Assembly (NCBI RefSeq): GCF_014698235.1
Contig: NZ_JACJSP010000001.1
Coordinates: 1-64,000 of the forward strand
Reading direction: 5' to 3'
DNA length: 64,000 bases
From: Limnothrix sp. FACHB-406
Lineage (GTDB): Bacteria > Cyanobacteriota > Cyanobacteriia > CACIAM-69d
Shown here piece by piece: positions 9,082-17,793 of this stretch; position 1 is the first letter of the stretch; every line of letters begins with the position of its first letter. Position numbers and translations under genes: made by a program. The notes beneath the pieces were generated by a model. It was given only the letters and a program-made list of their open reading frames with translations. It did no database searches and had not been told where the DNA came from.

Positions 9082-11634
9082 ATGCGCGCAGTGTTAATGG
9101 CTGGTGGTTCTGGAACGCGCCTGCGCCCATTGACCTGTGACTTACCCAAGCCAATGGTTCCCATTTTGAACCGCCCGATCGCTGAGCATATTATTAACCT
9201 GCTCAAGCGCCACGGCATTTTTGAAATTATCGCCACCCTGCACTATTTACCCGATATTTTTCGGGACTATTTTCAAGATGGGTCAGATTTTGGTGTGCGT
9301 TTAAGCTATGCCGTTGAGGAAGATCAACCCCTTGGCACGGCCGGTTCAGTGAAGAACGTGGAAGAGTGGCTGAGCGGCACGTTTTTGGTCATTAGCGGCG
9401 ACAGCATCACGGATTTTAATTTACAAGCAGCGATCGACTTCCATCGCCAAAAGCAATCGAAAGCGACCCTAGTGTTGACAAGGGTTCCCAACCCCATTGA
9501 GTTTGGGGCCGTGATTGTGGACTCGGATCAGCGAATCGTTCGTTTTTTGGAAAAACCATCGGCCAGCGAAATTTTTTCAGACACAATTAACACGGGAATT
9601 TATATTCTAGAACCGGAAGTTTTGCGCCATCTAGAACGTAATCAGGAAGCGGACTTTTCCACAGATTTATTTCCCCTGCTGCTGGCCGAAGGAGAACCCA
9701 TTTATGGCTATATCGCCGAGGGCTATTGGTGCGATGTGGGGCATTTGGACACCTATCGCGAAGCCCACTATGCAGCCCTCCACGGCAAGGTCAAACTGGA
9801 TTTCGCCTATCAAATGATTTCGCCGGGTTTGTGGGTGGGCGAAAATACCGCGATCGACGATCGCGCCAAAATTGTGCCCCCCGTTTTGATTGGTCACAAC
9901 TGCCGAATTGGCCCCCGTGCCACGATCGAGTCCGGCACGGTCATTGGCGATAACGTCACGATCGGCACCGAAGCGGATCTCAAGCGCCCCATCATTTGGA
10001 ACGGGGCAATTATTGGCGAAGAAGCCCACCTCTACGCCTGCACGATCGCCCGAGGGGTGCGAATCGATCGCCGGGCCCGGGTGTTTGAAGGCGTGGCGAT
10101 CGGTTCCCTGTCCATGGTGGGCGAAGAGTCCCAAATCAACAGCCTGGTGCGTGTTTGGCCCAGCAAACACATTGAATCGGGAGCCATCCTCAATTTGGAT
10201 TTAATTTGGGGCCAAACCGCCCACCGCAACCTGTTTGGTCAGCGCGGCGTAGCTGGCTTAGCCAACATTGACATCACGCCAGAATTTGCCGTCAAACTGG
10301 GAGCCGCCTATGGTTCCACCCTGCAACCGGGCGCACAGGTGACCGTTTCGCGCGACCAACGCAGCATCTCGCGGATGGTGACGCGATCGTTCATTTCCGG
10401 CCTGATGTCCGTGGGAGTCAATGTCCAAAACCTGGAGGCCACACCGATTCCCGTAGCTCGCAGTGTTGTGCCCACCTTGGGAGTGGTGGGCGGTGTGCAT
10501 GTGCGCATTGATCCCGATCGACCCGATCGCGCCGCCATTGAATTTTTTGACGACAAGGGCATTAACCTCTCCAAAGGCAAAGAGAAAAAAATCGAAGGAG
10601 CCTATTTCAAAGAAGATTTGCGCCGGGTGCAAATTGACGAAATTGGCGATGTTTTTTACCCCAGCCAAACCCTTGAAATCTACCGCAGTTGCTTTGAAAA
10701 ACACCTCAACCTAGAGGCCATTCGCTATAGCAACGCCAAGGTGGTGGTGGACTATGCCTATTCCGTATCCGGTGCTATTTTGCCCCAACTGCTGAGTAAG
10801 TTTGGTTGCGAAGCGGTGGTGCTAAATGCCAGCTTGACCCAAATGGTGGCCGATGCCGATGGCCGAGAAGCCCTGTTGGTGCAACTCGGCCGCGTGGTGG
10901 AAGCGATTTCCGCCACCTTTGGGGCCCAAATTTTGGCCAATGGGGAACAGTTAATTTTGGCCGATGAAGCCGGTGGCCTGATTCGGGGGGAGGCGCTGAC
11001 GGCATTGATGGTGGAGGCCGTGTTGGCGGCCCATCCCCGATCGTCCGTGGCGGTTCCCGTGCGGGCTTCGGGCGTGATCGAACAAATTGCCCGCCGCCAC
11101 GATGGCCGCGTCATTCGCACCAAATGTAATCCCACCGCCCTGATGGAAACCTGCCGTGCTTATCCCAACGTTGTGCTGGGCGGCAGTGGGGATATGGGTT
11201 TCATTTTTCCAGAATTGCACCCGGGTTTTGATGCCATGTTCTGTGTTGCCAAACTCATCGAATTATTGGCAATTCAAGAGCGCACCTTAGCGGATTTGCG
11301 AGCCGATAGTTTGCCCCGCATCTATCACAAATACTTCACGGTGCGCTGTCCCTGGACGGTGAAGGGAGCCTTGATGCGCCACTTGGTTGAATCCCACTCG
11401 CCCAGCACCTTGGAAATGATTGATGGGATCAAAGTCCACGATCGCGCGCGGGACAGTTGGATCCTGGTGCTGCCCGATGCCAGTGAACCCCTGGTGCATT
11501 TAATTGCTGATAGCCCCAGTCGAGAATGGGTGGAGCTGACCCTGCGGGACTATCGCCAATTGGTGCAGGAATTCATTGCACGCGATCGGGGAATTGAAGA
11601 AATTGTGGAGTTTGAAAACCGCGTTTTGGCCTAA
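9082..11634 (+). CDS. Mannose-1-phosphate guanylyltransferase fused to degenerate phosphomannomutase domain
   Basis: An 850-residue fusion. ATG 9082 follows GGGAGG at five bases. Residues 1-235 are a nucleotidyltransferase with AGGSGTRLRPLT and LPKPMVP, the NTP-binding signature; the late GYWCDVGHLDTY fits sugar-phosphate binding. Residues about 245-375 are hexapeptide left-handed beta-helix repeats (IGHNCRIGPRATIESGTVIG). Residues about 390-850 align to the alpha-D-phosphohexomutase fold, but the phosphoserine loop TASHNP is replaced (GGVHVRIDPDRPDRAAIEFFD aligns by its flanks, near residue 470) and the metal loop DGDxDR is replaced by ANGEQL near residue 620. So GDP-mannose (or related NDP-sugar) synthesis is likely and mutase activity unlikely. 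Cyanobacteria such as Synechocystis carry a similar fused protein of about 840 residues. It probably feeds exopolysaccharide or glycan synthesis. Confidence 0.85.
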   Translation: MRAVLMAGGSGTRLRPLTCDLPKPMVPILNRPIAEHIINLLKRHGIFEIIATLHYLPDIFRDYFQDGSDFGVRLSYAVEEDQPLGTAGSVKNVEEWLSGTFLVISGDSITDFNLQAAIDFHRQKQSKATLVLTRVPNPIEFGAVIVDSDQRIVRFLEKPSASEIFSDTINTGIYILEPEVLRHLERNQEADFSTDLFPLLLAEGEPIYGYIAEGYWCDVGHLDTYREAHYAALHGKVKLDFAYQMISPGLWVGENTAIDDRAKIVPPVLIGHNCRIGPRATIESGTVIGDNVTIGTEADLKRPIIWNGAIIGEEAHLYACTIARGVRIDRRARVFEGVAIGSLSMVGEESQINSLVRVWPSKHIESGAILNLDLIWGQTAHRNLFGQRGVAGLANIDITPEFAVKLGAAYGSTLQPGAQVTVSRDQRSISRMVTRSFISGLMSVGVNVQNLEATPIPVARSVVPTLGVVGGVHVRIDPDRPDRAAIEFFDDKGINLSKGKEKKIEGAYFKEDLRRVQIDEIGDVFYPSQTLEIYRSCFEKHLNLEAIRYSNAKVVVDYAYSVSGAILPQLLSKFGCEAVVLNASLTQMVADADGREALLVQLGRVVEAISATFGAQILANGEQLILADEAGGLIRGEALTALMVEAVLAAHPRSSVAVPVRASGVIEQIARRHDGRVIRTKCNPTALMETCRAYPNVVLGGSGDMGFIFPELHPGFDAMFCVAKLIELLAIQERTLADLRADSLPRIYHKYFTVRCPWTVKGALMRHLVESHSPSTLEMIDGIKVHDRARDSWILVLPDASEPLVHLIADSPSREWVELTLRDYRQLVQEFIARDRGIEEIVEFENRVLA

Positions 11635-11965
11635 CGCATTTTGACCTAGCGCATTTCATCTGAAGAAAGGGTAATCATCGCTTTGAGGCTAGATGTTGCC
11701 TTGGCTAGGGAGTCGTGAATTAGGTCGTGAATTAGGTCGTAGTCAATAATACTCACCCTGATAGCTGGATCTTGGCTGAAATCTTGATTCAGACCTTGGC
11801 CGCGGCCAGCCCTCCGCAGCCCCTGCCACAACCCAAGTAACAATTAATACAAACAAATCACTGGAATTGGGATTCCACCCAGAAACCGGTAGCATTCCGT
11901 AGCATTCAGTCGCCACCAAACTCGGCACAATCGAGTATTCTGTGAATGACTCTCGCGATCACCCC
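11635..11965. other. Non-coding spacer upstream of the CRP-like gene
   Basis: A 331-base gap. CTARCGCATTT occurs twice just after the previous stop (about 11631-11656) and GTCGTGAATTAG is repeated in tandem near 11713-11736. The remainder is somewhat AT-richer and probably carries the promoter of the regulator, but no confident -35/-10 pair could be picked. Confidence 0.5.
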
Positions 11966-12673
11966 ATGGAAGACCGTCCCACCTCCCGTGACACCCATGC
12001 GGACATTGAGCGGCTCATCGAATCGGCTCCGTTTTTCCGGGCGCTGCCGCGTGATGCCGTTGAGTTAGCCACTGCCCACGTTGTCACCCGCACCCACCCA
12101 TCGAACCAAGTCATTCTGCTGGAAAATGACTGGGGCGGTTCGGTGTACTTCATCTTGGAAGGCTGGGTCAAAATCCGCACCTACAACCTGGAAGGCAAGG
12201 AAGTGACCCTGAATATTCTGGGTCGCGGTGAAATTTTTGGCGAAATGGCGGCCCTCGATGAAGTGCCCCGATCGACCGATGCCATTACCTTGGCCCCCAC
12301 CACCATTGGCAGCATTCCCGCCCAAGACTTTATTACCCTTGTGGAAACGGAACCCCAGGCGGGCATCAAGTTGGCCCAACTGATGGGGCGGCGGTTGCGC
12401 CAGGTGAACCGGCGGTTGCGATTGCGGGAATCCGACAGCGTATCGCGGGTGGCCGATATTTTGATGTTTTTGGCGGAGGGTCAGGGCCGCAGCAGCGATC
12501 GGGGCGTGGAGATTCCCAACTTGCCCCATCGCGAACTGAGCAGCCTTAGTGGCCTGGCCCGCGAAACCGTGACCCGGGTGCTGACCAAGTTGGAAAAAAA
12601 GAGCTTGATTGAACGGGATGGGGATGTGCTGCGAATCCCCAGTTTGAACGCTTTGGAGCGAACCATTTGCTAG
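11966..12673 (+). CDS. CRP/FNR-family transcription regulator, SYCRP1-like
   Basis: A 235-residue regulator from ATG 11966 (GTG 11942 would add eight residues; neither has a strong binding site). The cyclic-nucleotide-binding barrel has VYFILEGWVKIRTYNLEGKE and the phosphate-binding cassette IFGEMAALDEVPRSTDAIT, which keeps the Gly-Glu and Arg-Ser-Thr that contact cAMP in CRP. The C-terminal winged helix has the recognition helix LSSLSGLARETVTRVLTKLE (R-E-T-V-x-R, as in CRP). The sequence resembles Synechocystis SYCRP1, a cAMP-responsive activator of motility genes, and not NtcA. It is followed by a MidA-type methyltransferase gene in the same direction. Confidence 0.88.
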   Translation: MEDRPTSRDTHADIERLIESAPFFRALPRDAVELATAHVVTRTHPSNQVILLENDWGGSVYFILEGWVKIRTYNLEGKEVTLNILGRGEIFGEMAALDEVPRSTDAITLAPTTIGSIPAQDFITLVETEPQAGIKLAQLMGRRLRQVNRRLRLRESDSVSRVADILMFLAEGQGRSSDRGVEIPNLPHRELSSLSGLARETVTRVLTKLEKKSLIERDGDVLRIPSLNALERTIC

Positions 12674-12744
12674 GTTGGTCGCGCCACGGGGCCCCAGGCC
12701 CAGCCGGAACCGCGGCCGGAGATCCGCCCCCGATCGCCCCGGCC

Positions 12745-13932
12745 ATGGCCCAGACCTTGCACGATCGCCTGGCTGCCGCCGGGGGACAAATCACCTTTGC
12801 CGACTACATGGCCCTGGTGTTGTATGACCCCCAGGTGGGCTACTACGCGGGATCGGGCGATCGGGTTGGCATTGGCCCCCAGGGCGATTTTGTCACCTCG
12901 CCCCACCTCTGCCCCGATTTTGCGGAACTGTTGGCCGATCAGGTGGCCGAATGTTGGGCAAGGCTGGGTTGTCCGTCTGCCTTTGACCTGGTGGAAATGG
13001 GAGCCGGCCAAGGGGTGATGGCGGCGGATTTGCTCACCCATTTGCGAACGGCCCATCCAGACTGTTGGGCCGCCACCACCTATCGAATTGTGGAAATTTC
13101 GCCGGCCCTCAGGGCTGTGCAGCGATCGCGCTTGGCGGCCTGTCCAGCGGCGGGCGATCGGGTCGTTTGGGTCACCTGGGAGGCGATCGCCCCCAACTCG
13201 ATCACCGGCTGTTTTGTGTCCAATGAATTGGTGGATGCGTTCCCTGTTCATCGGGTGATTTGGCAAGGGGGGCAGCTCCAAGAATGTTACGTCACCGCCT
13301 CCGAAGGACACCTGAGCGATTGCGTGGGGCCCCTGTCCACGGAGCGGCTAGCCACCTATTTCCAGACCCTCAACATTGACTTTGCTCAGGGTGCTTATCC
13401 CGAGGGCTATTGCACAGAGGTGAACTTGGCCGCATTGGACTGGTTGGCAACCTTGGCCGATCGACTGCGATCGGGCTACCTGCTCACCATTGACTATGGC
13501 TACGATGCGCAGCGGTTTTACCACCCCAGCCGATCGGGCGGCACGCTACAGTGCTACACCCGCCACGCCCACCACAACGATCCCTACTGGTTGCCGGGCC
13601 AGCAGGACTTGACGGCCCACGTGGACTTCAGCGCCCTGCAACATTGGGGCGAACAACAGGGCCTGCAAACCCTAGGATTCACACGCCAAAGTTTGTTTTT
13701 AATGGCCCTTGGCTTGGGCGATCGACTAATGGCCCTCAGTCAGGGCGGGGCGATCGCCCAAGCGATCAATTTTCAGCAAATCTTGCACCGTCGAGATGTG
13801 TTGCACCGCCTCATCGATCCCACGGGTCTCGGCAACTTTGGAGTTCTGATTCAGGCCAAGAACCTCCCACCGGGGGCGATCGATTCTCCCCTCAAAGGCC
13901 TGCAAGAACCCATGGGTCTGGGCTTTATGTAG
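12745..13932 (+). CDS. MidA/NDUFAF7-type SAM-dependent methyltransferase
   Basis: A 395-residue protein. ATG 12745 opens MAQTLHDRLAAAGGQITFAD, the normal start; an in-frame TTG at 12667 overlapping the previous stop would add a Pro/Gly-rich stretch and is unlikely. It shows the family's ITFADYMALVLYDPQVGYYA, GDFVTSPHLCPDFAELLADQ and LVEMGAGQGVMAADLL (SAM-binding Gly loop), plus SNELVDAFPVH. The eukaryotic homologue NDUFAF7 dimethylates an arginine of complex I subunit NDUFS2; the bacterial role is unproven. The gene lies 71 bases after the CRP-like gene and may be co-transcribed. Confidence 0.88.
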   Translation: MAQTLHDRLAAAGGQITFADYMALVLYDPQVGYYAGSGDRVGIGPQGDFVTSPHLCPDFAELLADQVAECWARLGCPSAFDLVEMGAGQGVMAADLLTHLRTAHPDCWAATTYRIVEISPALRAVQRSRLAACPAAGDRVVWVTWEAIAPNSITGCFVSNELVDAFPVHRVIWQGGQLQECYVTASEGHLSDCVGPLSTERLATYFQTLNIDFAQGAYPEGYCTEVNLAALDWLATLADRLRSGYLLTIDYGYDAQRFYHPSRSGGTLQCYTRHAHHNDPYWLPGQQDLTAHVDFSALQHWGEQQGLQTLGFTRQSLFLMALGLGDRLMALSQGGAIAQAINFQQILHRRDVLHRLIDPTGLGNFGVLIQAKNLPPGAIDSPLKGLQEPMGLGFM

Positions 13933-14106
13933 GGTTTGTGTAGGGGGAATCTCCAGCCCGATCGCCCGGTTCCAGCACCGCTTGTCCAGTGGCCGACTAC
14001 AATGCCGACTACAATCAAGAATGCCGTCCTTTTGGGGCGGGGTTATCAGATCCCGTAATTTTCTAACGAAAAACGGATTCAATCTTTATCCCTTTGAACA
14101 GCAACC

Positions 14107-14358
14107 ATGGTCACGCCCGATCGCATCACAACTGCCATCAAGGCCAACCTGCCCGACGCAGAAATTCAGCTTGCGGGTGACGGCGACCACTACGAGGCGA
14201 TCGTTGTCTCTGCGGCCTTCGCGGGCAAAAGCCGTGTCCAGCAACACCAACTGGTCTATGGCGCGCTGAATGAAGATCTCCGCAGCGGGGCGCTTCATGC
14301 CCTCGCCCTCAAGACCTTTACCCCCGAAAGCTGGGCCGCACAACAAGCCACCGTTTAG
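14107..14358 (+). CDS. bolA: BolA family protein
   Basis: An 83-residue BolA-fold protein: IKANLPDAEIQLAGDGDHYE, then VSAAFAGKSRVQQHQLVYGAL (the helix-turn-helix-like signature RxxxHxxVYxAL) and a C-terminal ALHALALKTFTPESW containing the conserved His that can help ligate a shared iron-sulfur cluster. BolA proteins pair with CGFS monothiol glutaredoxins, and exactly such a gene follows 246 bases downstream on the same strand. Probable role in iron-sulfur cluster trafficking or iron sensing. Confidence 0.9.
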   Translation: MVTPDRITTAIKANLPDAEIQLAGDGDHYEAIVVSAAFAGKSRVQQHQLVYGALNEDLRSGALHALALKTFTPESWAAQQATV

Positions 14359-14604
14359 GGGGTCTCAGCCGGGGCAAAACATCAGCAGTTCCTGAGAATG
14401 AGGAACCTCTAGAAACCCAAAGTTTCTGGAAACTGGCCAAGTGAAGATGCAGAAAGCGTCAAAAAAAGGCAAAAATTAGCCAAAATTGGCCAGGATGAAT
14501 CCTTAGCTGTTTCACCCTAATCACCAAGGCAAGGAGCCGCAGTTCCTTGTTTTGTTCTAACTTTGTTCTAACCACGTCCACTATTACGATCGCAGATAGC
14601 CACC

Positions 14605-14928
14605 ATGACCCCTGAAACGAAACAACGCATCGAAAGCTTGGTGCAGAACAACAAAGTGATGCTGTTTATGAAGGGCACAAAATTGATGCCCATGTGCGGC
14701 TTTTCGAACACTGTGGTGCAAATTTTGAATGCGGTGGGTGTGCCCTTCGAGTCTTTGAATGTTCTGGATGAGCCAGACATTCGGGAAGGCATCAAGGAGT
14801 TTTCCAACTGGCAGACTATCCCGCAACTTTACATCGATGGCAACTTCATCGGTGGTGCTGATATTGCCGTTGAACTGTTCAACAGCGGCGAGCTGCAACA
14901 ACTGTTGGAAGTCGCGATTGCTTCTTAA
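14605..14928 (+). CDS. grxD: Monothiol glutaredoxin, CGFS type (Grx4/GrxD-like)
   Basis: A 107-residue glutaredoxin with the active site MCGFS (Cys31), FMKGTKLMPMCGFS with the conserved Lys24, the TIPQLYIDGNFIGG cis-Pro and GSH-binding segment, and the ADIAVELFNSGELQ C-terminal part. CGFS glutaredoxins bind a [2Fe-2S] cluster between two monomers with glutathione and pass it to BolA or target proteins. Its neighbour bolA supports that role. A 20-bp palindrome downstream (14990-15009) may end the transcript. Confidence 0.93.
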   Translation: MTPETKQRIESLVQNNKVMLFMKGTKLMPMCGFSNTVVQILNAVGVPFESLNVLDEPDIREGIKEFSNWQTIPQLYIDGNFIGGADIAVELFNSGELQQLLEVAIAS

Positions 14929-14989
14929 TTGCTTCTTAGATGAAGCCTAAAAAACACCTTGAAGCCATTGCCTTTTGGTCATTTTGGGG

Positions 14990-15009
14990 CAAGGGGCTTA
15001 AGCCCCTTG
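14990..15009. repeat. Palindromic repeat, copy A
   Basis: Perfect 20-bp palindrome, half-site CAAGGGGCTT, followed by TCTT and then a second partial arm (GCCCCTTGTCTT) at about 15022-15033. The same element with longer arms occurs at 63354-63381. Both copies lie shortly after a stop codon, so a terminator role is plausible. Confidence 0.85.
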
Positions 15010-15076
15010 TCTTCGTTATACGCCCCTTGTCTTTGTTAATTGATTAGGCAACTCACCCATTCCCATTCCTAACTCC

Positions 15077-15640
15077 ATGACCCTCCATCCCCTGATGTTT
15101 GCCATTTTTGGCCTGTCGTTGGATACGATTTTCTCTACCCAAGGCATCATGGTGCTGCTGTTGATGGCCTATGGGGGAGCCATGTGGATGTTTCTGTCCA
15201 GCGCGCCCAAAGTTCACACCATCATGGTGTCGGATTTGGAAATTGCCCGACAGTTCTATGAGGGAGATTTGGAATTGGCGGTGGCTGATGTGCCCTTGCA
15301 GTATTACTACAACTACGAACAAACCCTTGGGGCCACCACGATCGACCCGCTTTATATGGCCCCCAGCACCTTTGCGCGCGTTGCCAATCCGGCTCCTGTG
15401 CCCGATGGTTTGTGGTACCAACTCAAGAAAAATGTGCAGCTCCATGTAATTGCTGGAGCCAGTTTGGGCGATCGTAACCACCAACGCCACGTTTGTTTCG
15501 ATCGCGACTGTCTAGAGCAAATTCTGTTGCGAATTCAGGTGCGGGGAATTCGGCACAAAATTCGCCAGGAGTTACCGCTCAATTTCTTGGTCAAGGATTG
15601 GTCGGGTCGCACCTTGGAATTAACCGAAGCGGGCCAGTAG
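15077..15640 (+). CDS. Membrane-anchored glyoxalase-like (VOC-fold) protein
   Basis: A 187-residue protein. The N-terminal 45 residues are hydrophobic (IMVLLLMAYGGAMWMFLSS), probably one or two membrane segments. The rest begins KVHTIMVSDLEIARQFYEGD, resembling the first beta-alpha unit of the vicinal-oxygen-chelate superfamily, and ends NFLVKDWSGRTLELTEA, like the last strand of a VOC half (D-x-x-G-x-x-(I/L)-E-(L/F)). Cyanobacterial relatives are annotated only as glyoxalase-like or hypothetical. Metal ligands cannot be assigned with certainty, and no substrate is proposed. Confidence 0.7.
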   Translation: MTLHPLMFAIFGLSLDTIFSTQGIMVLLLMAYGGAMWMFLSSAPKVHTIMVSDLEIARQFYEGDLELAVADVPLQYYYNYEQTLGATTIDPLYMAPSTFARVANPAPVPDGLWYQLKKNVQLHVIAGASLGDRNHQRHVCFDRDCLEQILLRIQVRGIRHKIRQELPLNFLVKDWSGRTLELTEAGQ

Positions 15641-15649
15641 CCATCAAGG

Positions 15650-15742
15650 GCGATTAATCAACCTTGATCAGTCAACATTGATCAATATTGATCAATCAAC
15701 CTTAAGGAACGATCAACATTGATCAATCAACCTCAAGGAACC
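15650..15742. repeat. GATCAACMTTGATC-type repeat cluster
   Basis: Between the convergent VOC-like and phosphoesterase genes, short units ATCAACCTTGATC, ATCAACATTGATC and ATCAATCAACCT follow each other, with CCTYAAGGAAC occurring twice. The units are partly palindromic (TTGATCAA). They overlap the last codons of the phosphoesterase gene. Confidence 0.75.
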
Positions 15743-16677
15743 GGAATGAGCGGTGTTGATGGATGCTGAAGTGCGGGGGGCTGCCCCAGCCAAGCCTCAG
15801 CAGCATCGATCGCCCCGGTGCGATTGACCCAAACGGAAGCGGCCCGGGTCACCTGCCCGCCCAGCAATTCCACCCACACAAAATGGTGGAGCCGTCCCCG
15901 ATCGTGTTCTCGAATTCGGGGAACCACCGCCGCATTCACATACACCGTTCCTTGGGCATCGTTGGCTGTGGCCTGCCGCAAGCGATCTTTGCGGTGGCGC
16001 AGGTGGTGGTGCATGTGGCCAAAGGTGACCAAAGCCACCTGTTGATGGCGCTGTTGGGCAATGCGGATCGCTTGGCGCAGGTCAGGATCGCCAAAATCGC
16101 CACCGAGCGGTTGCCAGTCGCGCCCGCAAATCGACTCCGGTTGATCCCCCAGCCCATAGGGGCCGTTATGTCCCAGAAAAATGAGGGTGGGTTGAGTGGC
16201 GCGGGCCGCCGCTTGGGCAATTCGATCGGCCGAATCCATCATGCCCGTCACGGCAAAGCGATCGCGGTAAAACTCCCCATAGCTCCAGTTTGGGCCGCCC
16301 CAGCTAAAGGGCCGCCCCCCAATCACACTCAACCCCAACTCCGGCCAATCCAGGCAACCGTAGCCCACATGGGCCGCCCCCAACAGATCCAGTTGCGCTT
16401 GCACCCGATCTTCGCGGCTGCGATCGTAGGGACATTTTTTGCGGCCCCAAGGAGTGGCGCTATACCAGGAATCATGGTTGCCCAGAATCACCGCTTTGGG
16501 CAAAGGCAACGCCGCGATCGCCCGGGTAATTTCCACCGCTTCGTTGCCAAAGTCACCCACAAACAACGCCGCATCCACACCTAGGCCTTGAAGCGCATGG
16601 GCATCGTCAACCGTCCACTGGTCATGGACATCGCCAATGATGGCGAGATGGATTGGGCGAGGGGCAACGGCGGTCAT
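15733..16677 (-). CDS. Calcineurin-like metallophosphoesterase (TIGR04168-like)
   Basis: A 314-residue phosphoesterase with all five metal motifs in order: IIGDVHDQW (about 13-21), VGDFGNE (about 40), LGNHDSW (about 65), FLGHNGPYG (about 169) and FGHMHHH (about 221). It resembles the cyanobacterial/plastid TIGR04168 family of unknown substrate, which belongs to the dinuclear-metal phosphoesterases. ATG 16677 directly precedes the fold (MTAVAPRPIHLAIIGDVHD). Monocistronic by position. Confidence 0.88.
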   Translation of the reverse strand: MTAVAPRPIHLAIIGDVHDQWTVDDAHALQGLGVDAALFVGDFGNEAVEITRAIAALPLPKAVILGNHDSWYSATPWGRKKCPYDRSREDRVQAQLDLLGAAHVGYGCLDWPELGLSVIGGRPFSWGGPNWSYGEFYRDRFAVTGMMDSADRIAQAAARATQPTLIFLGHNGPYGLGDQPESICGRDWQPLGGDFGDPDLRQAIRIAQQRHQQVALVTFGHMHHHLRHRKDRLRQATANDAQGTVYVNAAVVPRIREHDRGRLHHFVWVELLGGQVTRAASVWVNRTGAIDAAEAWLGQPPALQHPSTPLIPVP

Positions 16678-16881
16678 GGTGATTTTTAGAGATGCGATTT
16701 TAGAGATGCGATTTCGTTAAAGCGTAGTTAAGGCGTTCAGGAAGTTCAAGCATTCCAAATGCGATTGGTTCCAGATGCAATTGAGCGATGAAGTTAAAAA
16801 ATGAAATTCTAGAGATACCTTTGAAAACTAATTAAAACCAATTATCGAAACCAATTGAAGCCAATTAAAGGCAAAATTGAA

Positions 16882-17703
16882 TTAAAAGTCCGAAAGACGA
16901 TCCAATAAGGCAGCGATCGGGGCCCGATCGAACGCTTGTGGTTTTGCTTCCAAATAGGCTTGCAAATCAGCTCGGGCTTCGGTAAATCGCTCCAATTGGT
17001 AATACAACAGTCCCCGATCGCGCCGCTCCTGAATCGCATCGGGAAAAATCAACAGAATTTGCTCAATCACTCGGGCTGCACGGATCGGATCCTGCCGACT
17101 GATGTAGATTGCCTTGAGGTTGGTCAGCATTCTCACCAGGAAACGATGCGGATCCACCGGTTCCAAAAATTGCGGCTTGAGGGCGACCGGTTGCCCATAG
17201 ATGCTACTGAGGCGATCAGCACAATCTTGTGGAAACAGAATTTCGCCCTGGGCAAAGGCATCGACAAAAATCCCCGCCTCTTCAAAGTCGGGGCGGATGA
17301 TAAAGTGGCCTGGCATTCCAATGCCCACCATGGGGAAATTCAGTCGCTTAGCAATTTCTAAATAGACTAATGAAAGGGTGATGGGAATGCCCAAACGGCG
17401 ATCCAACACTTCATTAAAAAAGCTATTTCGAGGATCGTAATAATCCGATTGATTGCCGCTAAATTCTAATTCCGTGAAGAGGTATTGATTAATCGCCCGA
17501 ATCACCCGCATGGGAACCCGATCGCCCGCCAGTCGATCGCCCACCACCGCCGCCATCTGATCTAGTTGGTTTAAATAGGATTCCACCACCAGCCCCGGAT
17601 AGTCTTCCTGGGCAAGATAGAGGGCTGCTCGGGCTAGGTCAATTTGCTCGATCGGTCGTCGAACCTCTTGCAAAAAAGCCTGTCGAGCTTGGGAAAATTC
17701 CAT
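16882..17703 (-). CDS. SirB1 family protein (transglutaminase-like fold plus TPR)
   Basis: A 273-residue protein with the SirB1 N-terminal region: IDLARAALYLAQEDYPGL, then YYDPRNSFFNEVLDRRLGIPITLSLVYLEIAKRL and GMPGHFIIR, the typical transglutaminase-like core, followed by FVDAFAQGEIL. The last 100 residues form TPR-like helices (NLKAIYISRQDPIRAARVIEQIL). In other bacteria, homologues are fused to or neighbour protein-release-factor methylation genes; the biochemical activity is not established. A 204-base AT-rich spacer separates it from the next gene. Confidence 0.88.
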   Translation of the reverse strand: MEFSQARQAFLQEVRRPIEQIDLARAALYLAQEDYPGLVVESYLNQLDQMAAVVGDRLAGDRVPMRVIRAINQYLFTELEFSGNQSDYYDPRNSFFNEVLDRRLGIPITLSLVYLEIAKRLNFPMVGIGMPGHFIIRPDFEEAGIFVDAFAQGEILFPQDCADRLSSIYGQPVALKPQFLEPVDPHRFLVRMLTNLKAIYISRQDPIRAARVIEQILLIFPDAIQERRDRGLLYYQLERFTEARADLQAYLEAKPQAFDRAPIAALLDRLSDF

Positions 17704-17793
17704 CGTGGCGATCGTCGCTAAAGGGCAGAGTTGAGAATTTGCAAAATTGAAAATCTAAGGCCAGCAGAACCCGAAACAGGCAAAGCCCAGAAA

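Noticed and set aside
15763-16584. 273-codon frame opposite the metallophosphoesterase
   Set aside because: Overlaps completely with a gene whose five metal motifs are in order; the translation has no family features.
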